Source: Streptomyces sp. TSRI0281
GTDB lineage: Bacteria; Actinomycetota; Actinomycetes; Streptomycetales; Streptomycetaceae
Assembly: GCF_001905125.1 (NCBI RefSeq)
Contig: NZ_LWLE01000036.1
Coordinates: 111,330-175,329, forward strand
DNA length: 64,000 nt
Direction: 5' to 3'
In this document: piece by piece, positions 56,136 through 64,000 of the stretch
Layout: every line of letters starts with the position of its first letter
Position numbering within the stretch: position 1 is the stretch's first letter
Program-made: the position numbers and the translations under genes
The notes under the pieces: generated by a model
The model's database searches: none
What the model was told of the DNA's origin: nothing
Seen by the model: only the letters and a program-made list of their open reading frames with translations

Positions 56136-57842
56136 TCAGAGCGGGGCCTCCCACACCACCGTCGTACCGCCGCCGTCCTCCCCGATTCCCGGGCCGAACC
56201 AGCTCGCCCCGCCCAGGGACTCGGCACGGCGGGCCAGGTTGCGCAGTCCGCTGCGGCGCCCGTCCTGCGGGATGCCCACCCCGTCGTCGGCGACCGAGAG
56301 GCGTACCGCGTCGCGCCCGTCCGGCAGGGTGGCCGTCGCGTCGACGACCACGTCGATGAGGGAGGCGTTCGCGTGCCGGAAGGCGTTGGACAGCGCCTCG
56401 CGCAGGGCGGCGATGAGGTTCTTCCCGGTGAGTTCACCGACGAGTGAATCGACGGGGCCGAGAAAGCGGTGCGACGGCTTGAAGCCCAGCGGGACCGCCG
56501 CCATGTTGATCTCGCGCAGCACACGGGTGCGCAACCCCGACGGGGCCTCGGCCGGTTCCTGCTGGAGCGCGAAGATGGCGGTACGGATCTCCTGGATGGT
56601 CACGTCCAGTTCGTCGACCGCCCGGCCGACGCCGGTCTGCACCTCGGGGACCTCCGACCGGCGCTGCGCGCTCTCCAGCATCATCCCGGTGGCGAACAGC
56701 CGTTGGATGACCAGGTCGTGGAGGTCGCGGGCGATCCGGTCGCGGTCCTCGTAGACGGCGAGCCGTTCCCGGTCCCGCTGCGCCTCGGCCATCATCAGCG
56801 CGAGCGCCGCCTGGGAGGCGAACTGGGTGGCCAGCGTCCGTTCCGTCTCCGTGAAGGGACGCCCGCCCCGGGCCCGTGGGGTGGCCAGCGCGCCGAGGAC
56901 CCGGCCCCCGCTGTGCAGCGGCAGCATCATGCTGGGGCCGAACCGGTCGGCCAGCCTCGTGATCATGCGGGAGTCGGTGGCCGAGTCGTCCATGAACACC
57001 GCGTCGCCGTCGAGCAGGGCCGCCACCACCGTGCTCTCGGGCGGAATGATCACACCGAGCGCCGCGGAGGGGTCGTCGGCGGAGACGGCGACGATCTCCA
57101 GACCGCCCTCCTCGGCGGGCAGCAGCACGATTCCGGCGGCGGAGTCGGCGAGATGGCGGGCCTGTTCGGCGACGACGGCCAGGGCGTCGTCGGCGTCGCC
57201 GCCGGAGAGCAGCGCGGTGGTCACGGCCACCGAGCCGTCGATCCACCGTTCGCGCTGCCGCGCCGCTTCGTAGAGGCGGGCGTTACCGATCGCGATCCCC
57301 GCCTCCGTGGCGAGCACCCGCACCATGTGCAGGTCGTAGTCGCTGAACTCCGCCCCGTCGTGCTTCTCGGTCAGATAGAGGTTGCCGAAGATCTCTCCCT
57401 GTACGCGGATGGGCACGCCGAGGAAGGTCCGCATCCGGGGATGGCCGGGCGGGAATCCGGCGGCCCGTGGGTCAGCCGTCAGATCGGCCAGCCGGACGGG
57501 GACGGGATCGTGGATCAGCGCGCCCAGAAGGCCACGGTGCCCGTCGGGGCGACGCCCGATCTCCCGGGCCACCTCGTCCGGAACCCCGAAGGTGACGAAG
57601 TCGGAGAGCCCTTCGCCCGCTTCGTCCACGACGCCGATGGCGGCGTAGCGGGCGTGGGCGAGTTCGGCCGCGGTCTCGCAGATGCGGTCGAGCGTGGAGT
57701 GCAGTTCCAGGCCCGTGCCGACGGAACGCATCGCCTCCAGCAGTTGCGGCACACGGGCGGTGAGCTCGGTGGAGAGGCCCTGCAGGCTGCGGGTGGCCTG
57801 CGTCGCGGCTTCGAGTGAGTCCTTCGGGTCCTGCTCTGACAT
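56136..57842 (-). CDS. DevS/DosT-like sensor histidine kinase with two GAF domains
   Basis: A 568-residue soluble NarL-type kinase. GAF-A (about 45-190) contains GLLGALIHDPVPVRLADLTADPRAAGFPPGHPRMRTFLGVPIRVQGEIFGNLYLTEK, closely resembling mycobacterial DevS/DosT, in which this domain binds heme; His134 in PPGHPRMRTF sits near the expected heme-ligand region. GAF-B is about 200-350. The HisKA_3 H-box DRIARDLHDLVIQRLFATGMML has His375. The ATPase part has EALSNAFRHANAS and VADDGVGIP. No response-regulator gene adjoins it. It is 48 bases downstream of cydCD on the same strand, so control by oxygen or redox state is likely. ATG start. Confidence 0.9.
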   Translation of the reverse strand: MSEQDPKDSLEAATQATRSLQGLSTELTARVPQLLEAMRSVGTGLELHSTLDRICETAAELAHARYAAIGVVDEAGEGLSDFVTFGVPDEVAREIGRRPDGHRGLLGALIHDPVPVRLADLTADPRAAGFPPGHPRMRTFLGVPIRVQGEIFGNLYLTEKHDGAEFSDYDLHMVRVLATEAGIAIGNARLYEAARQRERWIDGSVAVTTALLSGGDADDALAVVAEQARHLADSAAGIVLLPAEEGGLEIVAVSADDPSAALGVIIPPESTVVAALLDGDAVFMDDSATDSRMITRLADRFGPSMMLPLHSGGRVLGALATPRARGGRPFTETERTLATQFASQAALALMMAEAQRDRERLAVYEDRDRIARDLHDLVIQRLFATGMMLESAQRRSEVPEVQTGVGRAVDELDVTIQEIRTAIFALQQEPAEAPSGLRTRVLREINMAAVPLGFKPSHRFLGPVDSLVGELTGKNLIAALREALSNAFRHANASLIDVVVDATATLPDGRDAVRLSVADDGVGIPQDGRRSGLRNLARRAESLGGASWFGPGIGEDGGGTTVVWEAPL

Positions 57843-57890
57843 GCACCGAGCCTAATAAGTACCGATTGGCAACGAAAGTCGGACTCCCTC

Positions 57891-60800
57891 TCAGGCCCCT
57901 GCCCGAACAGACGCCTCCGCCACGGACACCTTCTCCGCGGATGATTCCTCCGTGGACGGCTCCGCTGCGGACGGCTCCGCTGCGGACGGCTCCACCACCG
58001 GCCCGGATGTCCGTGCGGACTTGCCTGCGGGCTCCCCGACGCTCTCGCGCACCGTCTCCCGCTCGCGCTCCAGCATCCGGCGCAGCGGCCCCTCCTGCGC
58101 CACGAGTGCGGCGTACGGGCCGCGCTGCACCACCTGGCCCGCGTCCATCACCAGCACCTCGTCGACGGCGTCCAGCCCTTCGATGCGGTGGGTGATCAGT
58201 ACGGTCGTACGTCCACGGGTCGCCGCCAGCAGGTCCGCGGTCAGGGCGTCCGCCGTTGCCAGGTCGAGGTGTTCCGCGGGCTCGTCGAGGACCAGGACGG
58301 GGAAATCGGCGAGCAGTGCACGGGCCAGCGCGAGCCGCTGGCGCTGACCGCCCGAGAGCCGCGCTCCGTGTTCGCCCACCAGGGTGTCCAGTCCGTCCGG
58401 CAGCCCTTCGGCCCAGTCCAGCAGCCGCGCCCCGGCCAGGGCCTCGCGCAGTTCGACGTCGGTCGCCCCGGTACGGGCCAGACGCAGGTTCTCGCGGATG
58501 GAGCTGTCGAAGACATGGGCGTCCTGGGCGCACAGCCCGACGAACGCGCGAACCGTGTCCCCGTCCAGCGCGCGGGCGTCGACTCCGCCGATCCGGTACG
58601 TGCCCTCCCGGGCGTCCAGGAAGCGGAGCAGGACCTGGGCCAGCGTCGTCTTGCCCGCGCCGGAGGGCCCGACGACGGCGACGCGCCGTCCGGGCACCAG
58701 CGTCAGGTCGACGGACTCCAGGGCGTCCCGCCCCGACCCCGCGTACCGGGCCGTCAGTCCTCGTACCTCCAGGGGGAAGGGCGAGGCGGGCGTCTCGGCC
58801 GGGCTTTCGGGTTCCCGCACCGGTACGGGGGCGTCCAGCACCTCGTAGACCCGCTCCGCGCTCCGCCTGACGCGTTGGCGGTACTGCACGGCGAGGGGCA
58901 GTCCGGTCACGGCCTCGAAGGCGGCCAGCGGGGTGAGCACCACGACCGCGAGCTCCACGCCCTCCAGCCGCCCGCCGTACACCGCGGGTACGGCGACGAG
59001 GGCGGCGGCCACCACGGTGAGCCCGCAGATCAGGGCGGAGAGTCCACCGCCGAGCGCGGTCGCGGTCGCCGCCCGGGAGGCGATCCGGGTGAGGAGGCCG
59101 TCGGCCTCACGCACCCGGGCGTGACGGGCGGGCAGTGCCCCGGCGACGGTCAGTTCCGCCGTTCCGCCCAGCAGATCGGTGACACGGGTGGCCAGCGCGG
59201 CACGGGCGGGCGCGAGTTGACGCTCCGCGTGCCGGGCGCAGGCGCCGCTGATCAGCGGTACGCCCACCCCGGCGAGCAGCAGTCCGACGGCGAGCACCAC
59301 GCCCGCCTCCGGGAGCAGCCAGGCGGTGAATCCGGCGGCGGCCGTTCCGACGAGGACCGCGGTCCCCGCCGGCAGCAGCCAGCGCAGCCAGTAGTCCTGC
59401 AGCGCGTCCACATCGGCGACGAGCCGGGACAGCAGGTCGCCGCGGCGCGTCGTGCGCAGACCCGCGGGCGCGATGCGCTCAAGCCCGCGGTACATGGCCA
59501 CGCGCAGCTCGGCGAGCATCCTGAGCACCGCGTCGTGGGAGACCAGGCGCTCGGCATAGCGGAAGACGGCCCGGCCGATGCCGAAGGCGCGGGTCGCGGT
59601 GACGGCGACCATCAGATAGAGCACCGGTGGCTGTTCGGAGGCGCGGGAGATCAGCCATCCGGAGACGGCCATGAGCCCGACGGCCGAGCCCACGGCGAGG
59701 CTGCCCAGCAACAGGGCGAGCGCCAGCTGACCGCGCCGCGCACCGGCGGCCTCCCGGACGCGGGCGAGCACCCGGCCCCCGGACCGGGGCGCGGTCTCGC
59801 GCAGCAGCGCGGGCTCGGGAAGGCCCACCGGGCCACCGGTGGCGAACGGTTCCGTACCGGCCGGGCGCTGCGACGGCAGTACCGAGGCGTCCCGCTCTCC
59901 GTCGGCGGCCGTGGCGGCCGTGGCGGCCCGCTCGGTGTGCTCCCTCGGCTCCCCGGGCTCCCTCGGCTCCAGCGTCACCACGCGGTCGGCGACCGCCAGC
60001 AGCGCCGGACGGTGCACGACCAGCAGCACGGTCCGCCCGGCCGCCAGCCGCCCGACCGCCTCGACGATGCCCGCCTCCGTCTCGCCGTCCAGGCTCGCGG
60101 TCGGTTCGTCGAGCAGCAGCAGCGGCCGGTCGGCGAGGAACGCCCGTGCGAGGGCGAGCCGCTGGCGCTGACCGGCCGAGAGCCCGGCACCGTCCTCGCC
60201 CAGCGGTGTCCGGACCCCGTCGGGCAGCTCCGCGACGAAGTCGTACGCCCCGGCGTCCCGCAGCGCCGACGCCACGGCCTCGTCGTCCGCGTCCGGCCTG
60301 GCCAGACGCACGTTCTCGGCGATCGTGCCCGCGAAGAGGTGCGGACGCTGCGGCACCCAGGCGATCCGTTCACGCCAGCGCTCGGGGGAGAGGTCGGCGA
60401 GGTCGGTGCCACCGACCCGTACCCGCCCCTCGTCGGGCAGCGCGAAGCCCAGCACCACATTGAGGAGCGTGGACTTGCCGACGCCGCTCGGACCGACCAG
60501 GGCGACGGTCTCCCCCGGCTCCACGACCAGGGACGCGGCGTCGAGCGACGGTTCGCCGCGGCCACCGTGCCGGACCGTCACCTCCTCCAGCTCCAGCCGC
60601 AGCGACGCGGGGACGGCCCCGGTGCCGGCGGCGGGCGGCTCGGCCTCCAGGACCGAGAAGATCTCCTCGGCGGCCGAGAGTCCCTCCGCCGCCGCGTGGT
60701 ACTGCGCCCCCACCTGCCGGATCGGCAGATATGCCTCGGGCGCGAGGATCAGGACCACCAGCCCGGTGTAGAGGTCGAGTTCGCCGTGCACCAGCCGCAT

Positions 60801-61601
60801 CCCGATGGTGACGGCGACGAGCGCCACCGACAGCGTCGCCAGCAGCTCCAGGGCGAAGGAGGACAGGAACGCGATCCGCAGCGTCCGCATGGTGGCCCGG
60901 CGGTATTGAGAGGTGATCGTGCGGATCGATTCGGCCTGGGCCTTGGCCCGTCCGAAGACCTTCAGGGTCGGCAGCCCGGCGACCACGTCCAGGAAGTGCC
61001 CGGAGAGCCGGGACAGCAGCTGCCACTGACGGTCCATGCGGGACTGGGTGGCCCAGCCGATAAGGATCATGAAGAGCGGAATGAGCGGCAGCGTGACCAC
61101 GATGATCGCGGCCGACACCCAGTCCTCGGTGACGATCCTGGCCAGGACCGCCACCGGCACCACCACCGCGAGCCCGAGCTGCGGCAGATAGCGCGCGAAG
61201 TAGTCGTCGAGGGCGTCGACCCCCCGGGTGGCCAGCGCCACCAGGGAGCCGGTGCGTTCCCCGCTCAGCCAGTCCGGCCCGAGCCGCGTGGCCCGTTCCA
61301 GGAGCCGGCCGCGCAGTTCGGACTTGACCGCCGCGCTCGCCCGGTACGCGGCCAGCTCGGTGAGCCAGGCGACGAGCGCCCGGCCCAGCGCGACCGCGGC
61401 GAGCAGCAGCAGCGGTGTGCGGAGTTCGGAGACCGTCATACGGTCCTCGAACCCGCCCACCACCACCTCGGCGATGAGCATGGCCTGGGCGATCACCAGC
61501 GTCGCACCGACCAGTCCCAGTGCCACCACGGCCGCCAGGAAGAAGCGGGTGGCCCTGGCGTACCGGAGCAGGCGCGGGTCGATCGGTTTCACGTGAAACA
61601 T
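57891..61601 (-). CDS. cydCD: fused CydD-CydC heterodimeric-type ABC exporter
   Basis: A 1236-residue single-chain fusion of the two half-transporters that export cysteine/glutathione and are needed to assemble cytochrome bd. CydD half: six helices, Walker A LVGPSGVGKSTLLNVVLGF, signature GAGLSAGQRQRLALARAFL, Walker B PLLLLDEPTASLDG. CydC half (from about 620): a second membrane domain, VVGPSGAGKTTLAQVLLRF, HGARLSGGQRQRLALARALL and FPVLVLDEPAEHLDL. An Ala/Glu/Ser repeat tail (EPSAAEPSAAEPSTEESSAEK) ends the protein. The start MFHVKPID lies over a perfect parS site. 53 bases downstream of cydB, same strand. Confidence 0.94.
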   Translation of the reverse strand: MFHVKPIDPRLLRYARATRFFLAAVVALGLVGATLVIAQAMLIAEVVVGGFEDRMTVSELRTPLLLLAAVALGRALVAWLTELAAYRASAAVKSELRGRLLERATRLGPDWLSGERTGSLVALATRGVDALDDYFARYLPQLGLAVVVPVAVLARIVTEDWVSAAIIVVTLPLIPLFMILIGWATQSRMDRQWQLLSRLSGHFLDVVAGLPTLKVFGRAKAQAESIRTITSQYRRATMRTLRIAFLSSFALELLATLSVALVAVTIGMRLVHGELDLYTGLVVLILAPEAYLPIRQVGAQYHAAAEGLSAAEEIFSVLEAEPPAAGTGAVPASLRLELEEVTVRHGGRGEPSLDAASLVVEPGETVALVGPSGVGKSTLLNVVLGFALPDEGRVRVGGTDLADLSPERWRERIAWVPQRPHLFAGTIAENVRLARPDADDEAVASALRDAGAYDFVAELPDGVRTPLGEDGAGLSAGQRQRLALARAFLADRPLLLLDEPTASLDGETEAGIVEAVGRLAAGRTVLLVVHRPALLAVADRVVTLEPREPGEPREHTERAATAATAADGERDASVLPSQRPAGTEPFATGGPVGLPEPALLRETAPRSGGRVLARVREAAGARRGQLALALLLGSLAVGSAVGLMAVSGWLISRASEQPPVLYLMVAVTATRAFGIGRAVFRYAERLVSHDAVLRMLAELRVAMYRGLERIAPAGLRTTRRGDLLSRLVADVDALQDYWLRWLLPAGTAVLVGTAAAGFTAWLLPEAGVVLAVGLLLAGVGVPLISGACARHAERQLAPARAALATRVTDLLGGTAELTVAGALPARHARVREADGLLTRIASRAATATALGGGLSALICGLTVVAAALVAVPAVYGGRLEGVELAVVVLTPLAAFEAVTGLPLAVQYRQRVRRSAERVYEVLDAPVPVREPESPAETPASPFPLEVRGLTARYAGSGRDALESVDLTLVPGRRVAVVGPSGAGKTTLAQVLLRFLDAREGTYRIGGVDARALDGDTVRAFVGLCAQDAHVFDSSIRENLRLARTGATDVELREALAGARLLDWAEGLPDGLDTLVGEHGARLSGGQRQRLALARALLADFPVLVLDEPAEHLDLATADALTADLLAATRGRTTVLITHRIEGLDAVDEVLVMDAGQVVQRGPYAALVAQEGPLRRMLERERETVRESVGEPAGKSARTSGPVVEPSAAEPSAAEPSTEESSAEKVSVAEASVRAGA
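61586..61599. promoter_or_regulatory. perfect parS (ParB binding site)
   Basis: GTTTCACGTGAAAC, identical to the bacterial chromosomal parS consensus, overlapping codons 1-5 of cydCD. In Streptomyces parS sites cluster around oriC and recruit ParB for chromosome segregation during sporulation. Confidence 0.92.
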
Positions 61602-61654
61602 CTCCCAGAGGGCTCAGCGCGCGACGACTACCCGTACACGCGCGTACGTCAACG

Positions 61655-62656
61655 TCAGTGCGCGTCGGCGATGTGCTGCGTACCGATGCGCTTGCGGAAC
61701 ACCCAGTACGTCCACCCCTGGTACATCAGCACCACGGGCGTCGCGATCCCGGCACACCAGGTCATGATCTTCAAGGTGTACGGGGTGGACGAGGCGTTGG
61801 TGACCGTGAGGTTCCAGGCGTCGTTGAGCGAGGACGGCATGACGTTCGGGAAGAGCGTCAGGAAGAGCATGGCGACCGCCGCCGTGATCGTCACTCCCGA
61901 GAGCGCGAACGACCAGCCCTCTCGCCCCACCGCGATGGCGCCGATCGCACCGACCAGCGCCACCACGGCGATGATCATCGCGAGCAGGCTCCAGCCGTCG
62001 CCGTTGTCGGCCTGGGTCCAGACCAGGAAGCCCAGCGCGAGCACCGCGGTGACCAGACCCAGCTTGAGAGCGAGCTTGCGTGCCCGCTCCCGGATGTCCC
62101 CCACCGTCTTGAGCGCGGCGAACACCGAGCCGTGGAAGGTGAACAGGAAGAGCGTGACCAGTCCGCCGAGGAGGGAGTACGGGTTGAGCAGGTCCCAGAA
62201 GTTGCCGACGTACTCCATGTCGGCGTCGATCTTCACGCCGCGCACGATGTTCCCGAACGCCACGCCCCACAGCAGTGCGGGGATCAGCGAGGTCCAGAAG
62301 ATCGCGTTCTCCCAGTTGGTCTGCCACCTCTCCTCGGGCCGCTTGGCGCGGTACTCGAAGGCGACACCCCGCACGATCAGGCAGAGCAGGATGATCAGCA
62401 GCGGCAGGTAGAAGCCGGAGAACAGCGTGGCGTACCACTCCGGGAAGGCGGCGAAGGTCGCGCCTCCCGCGGAGAGCAGCCAGACCTCGTTGCCGTCCCA
62501 GACGGGCCCGATCGTATTGATCAGGACCCGCCGCTCCTTGCGGTCACGGGCCAGCAGCTTGGTGAGGACTCCGATCCCGAAGTCGAATCCCTCCAGGAAG
62601 AAGTAGCCGATCCAGAGGACGGCGATGAGCACGAACCAGACGTCGTGGAGTTCCAT
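61655..62656 (-). CDS. cydB: cytochrome bd ubiquinol/menaquinol oxidase subunit II
   Basis: A 333-residue membrane protein with about eight helices. MELHDVWFVLIAVLWIGYFFLEGFDFGIGVLTKLLARDRKERRVLINTIGPVWDGNEVWLL is the typical CydB opening, with the conserved WDGNEVWL. ENAIFWTSLIPALLWGVAFGNIVRG and WTYWVFRKRIG near the end also match. It pairs with CydA to form the high-affinity, proton-pump-independent terminal oxidase. ATG start 18 bases after the cydA stop. Confidence 0.96.
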   Translation of the reverse strand: MELHDVWFVLIAVLWIGYFFLEGFDFGIGVLTKLLARDRKERRVLINTIGPVWDGNEVWLLSAGGATFAAFPEWYATLFSGFYLPLLIILLCLIVRGVAFEYRAKRPEERWQTNWENAIFWTSLIPALLWGVAFGNIVRGVKIDADMEYVGNFWDLLNPYSLLGGLVTLFLFTFHGSVFAALKTVGDIRERARKLALKLGLVTAVLALGFLVWTQADNGDGWSLLAMIIAVVALVGAIGAIAVGREGWSFALSGVTITAAVAMLFLTLFPNVMPSSLNDAWNLTVTNASSTPYTLKIMTWCAGIATPVVLMYQGWTYWVFRKRIGTQHIADAH

Positions 62657-62674
62657 CTCTCAGCTCCTCTGCTC

Positions 62675-64000
62675 TCAGTAGGAGAAGGCCATCGGCCGGT
62701 CGGCGTCGTCTTGGTCATGACCGCCGATCTTGGTGGGCGGGTTGAGGTCGGCCTCCGTGAGTTCCGGCGGTCCGGCCTTGATGTACTTCACGAGCAGCTT
62801 GACCTCGATCACGGCGAGCACCGCGTAGAGCAGGGTGAAAATGGTCATCGAGGCGAAGACCTCGCCCTGCGAGACCCCGGGGGAGACCGCGTCACGGGTC
62901 TGGAGCACGCCGTAGACGACCCAGGGCTGACGCCCCATCTCGGTGAAGATCCAGCCCCAGGAGTTGGCGATCAGCGGGAAGAGCAGGGTCCAGAGCGCGA
63001 CGATCCAGTAGAGCTTGGTGAGCTTCGGGCTCAGTGCCTTGTTCTTGAACAGGACCAGATGTGGCACTTCGTCCTCACCAGTACGCATCCCCGGTGGCAG
63101 CATGAACTTCTTCCGGGTCAGCCACAGCCCCAGGATGCCGAGGGCGAAGGACGCCATCCCGAAGCCGATCATCCAGCGGAAGCTCCAGAAGGCGACGGGG
63201 ATGTTCGGCCGGTAGTCGCCGGGCCCGAACTTCTCCTGCTCGGCCTTGTTGATGTCGTTGATACCGGGGACGTACGAGTTGAAGTCGTCGTCCGCGAGGA
63301 AGGACAGTACCCCCGGGATCGAGATCTCCACGGAGTTGTGGCCCTTGCTGACATCCCCGTACGCGAAGATCGAGAAGGGCGCCGAGTTCTGGCCGTCCCA
63401 CAGCGCCTCGGCCGCCGCCATCTTCATCGGCTGCTGCTTGAACATCACCTTGCCCAGCAGGTCGCCGCTGACCGCGGTGAGCAGTCCGGCGATCACGACC
63501 GTGACCAGGCCCACCCGCAGCGAGGTCCGCATCACCGGGATGTGCTTCTTGCGCGCCAGGTGGAAGGCGGCGATGCCGACCATGAAGGCGCCACCGACGA
63601 GGAACGCCGCCGTGATGGTGTGGAAGAACTGGGTGAGCGCGGTGTTCTGCGTGAGCACGTGCCAGAAGTCGGTGAGCTCGGCGCGGCCGCGTTCCTTGTT
63701 GATCCGGTAGCCGACCGGGTGCTGCATCCAGGAGTTGGCCGCCAGGATGAAGTACGCGGAGAGGATGGTGCCGATCGAGACCATCCAGATGCAGGCGAGG
63801 TGGATCTTCTTCGGCAGCTTGTCCCAGCCGAAGATCCACAGCCCGATGAAGGTGGACTCGAAGAAGAACGCGATCAGTGCCTCGAAGGCGAGCGGTGCAC
63901 CGAAGATGTCGCCGACGAACCGTGAGTAGTCGGACCAGTTCATTCCGAACTGGAACTCCTGGACGATGCCGGTGACCACACCCATGGCGATGTTGATCAG
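62675..64000 (-). CDS. cydA: cytochrome bd oxidase subunit I (5' end beyond the window)
   Basis: The C-terminal ~441 residues of CydA, open to the window edge (LINIAMGVVTGIVQEFQFGMNWSDYSRFVGDIFG). About 60 N-terminal residues lie outside. Conserved elements: GVVTGIVQEFQFGMNW, EALIAFFFESTFIGLWIFG, the heme-ligand-type His in TQFFHTITAAFLVGG, and GRQPWVVYGVLQTRDAVSP near the Q-loop end. It contains hemes b558, b595 and d and oxidises quinol, supporting respiration at low oxygen. First gene of cydA-cydB-cydCD and probably the downstream kinase; its promoter is outside the window. Confidence 0.96.
   Translation of the reverse strand: MINIAMGVVTGIVQEFQFGMNWSDYSRFVGDIFGAPLAFEALIAFFFESTFIGLWIFGWDKLPKKIHLACIWMVSIGTILSAYFILAANSWMQHPVGYRINKERGRAELTDFWHVLTQNTALTQFFHTITAAFLVGGAFMVGIAAFHLARKKHIPVMRTSLRVGLVTVVIAGLLTAVSGDLLGKVMFKQQPMKMAAAEALWDGQNSAPFSIFAYGDVSKGHNSVEISIPGVLSFLADDDFNSYVPGINDINKAEQEKFGPGDYRPNIPVAFWSFRWMIGFGMASFALGILGLWLTRKKFMLPPGMRTGEDEVPHLVLFKNKALSPKLTKLYWIVALWTLLFPLIANSWGWIFTEMGRQPWVVYGVLQTRDAVSPGVSQGEVFASMTIFTLLYAVLAVIEVKLLVKYIKAGPPELTEADLNPPTKIGGHDQDDADRPMAFSY

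Noticed and set aside
58188..63925. Very long plus-strand frames opposite cydCD, cydB and cydA
   Set aside because: Antisense shadows of strongly recognisable cyd genes; the translations are Arg/Gly/Gln-rich and have no domain pattern.

Overview
The window is chromosomal DNA from a Streptomyces-type actinobacterium. It has very high G+C, many GTG starts, ATGA/GTGA start-stop overlaps, a subtilisin-inhibitor-like secreted protein, SEC-C/DUF5926, bifunctional primase-polymerase and SigE-family sigma genes, and a copper locus of the S. lividans type. A perfect parS palindrome (61586-61599), a near-perfect one (37545-37558) and two clusters of DnaA boxes (39948-40254 and 51717-51770) suggest the segment lies in the core chromosome, not far from oriC. 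No CRISPR array, rRNA operon, insertion sequence or biosynthetic gene cluster was seen.

Layout. 1-2.4 kb: amidohydrolase, DUF2797 protein, tRNA-Arg and tRNA-Ser(GCT). 2.7-7.8 kb: SSI-like inhibitor and a 1432-residue PAS/degenerate-kinase/double-receiver protein. 7.9-15.8 kb, all on the minus strand: acyl-CoA ligase, SigE-family sigma factor, then a tightly overlapping five-gene operon (thiolase-like aldolase, MaoC, acyl-CoA dehydrogenase, MaoC-DUF35, acyl-CoA dehydrogenase). Its content matches the mycobacterial igr operon for removing the last steroid side-chain carbons. 16.1-18.8 kb: small secreted protein, primase-polymerase, DUF3592 membrane protein. 18.9-21.7 kb: an atypical tRNA-Trp and a 2.4-kb islet (methyltransferase plus HTH regulator) bounded by a 57-bp duplication of the 3' part of tRNA-Ser(TGA), a relic of tRNA-targeted integration. 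21.8-32.0 kb: HtrA-like protease, GDPD phosphodiesterase, two anti-sigma-type ATPases, SEC-C protein, a degenerate primase-polymerase, a degenerate SpoIIE-type phosphatase and an aminopeptidase P.

32.3-38.6 kb (plus strand): extracytoplasmic copper-handling cluster (membrane protein, YcnI, Sco, PCuAC, CopC-CopD, Tat-exported DyP peroxidase). 38.9-42.8 kb: pheA, a DnaA-box-rich intergenic region, serS, a HAD phosphatase and a second tRNA-Ser(GCT). 43.1-47.7 kb: phage-antirepressor-like regulator and a four-gene operon of two ABC-2 exporters. 48.0-54.8 kb: operon of M24 peptidase-like protein, fused alpha/beta hydrolase-SDR and MerR regulator; then kptA, a small conserved protein, an F420-type oxidoreductase and a HAD hydrolase. 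54.9-64.0 kb (minus strand): M23 peptidase, DevS-like GAF histidine kinase and cydA-cydB-cydCD, with cydA running off the window end. The kinase follows the cytochrome bd genes directly and probably monitors redox or oxygen state.

Functions are inferred from motifs read by eye. Family names and comparisons to other organisms come from memory, not from a search.
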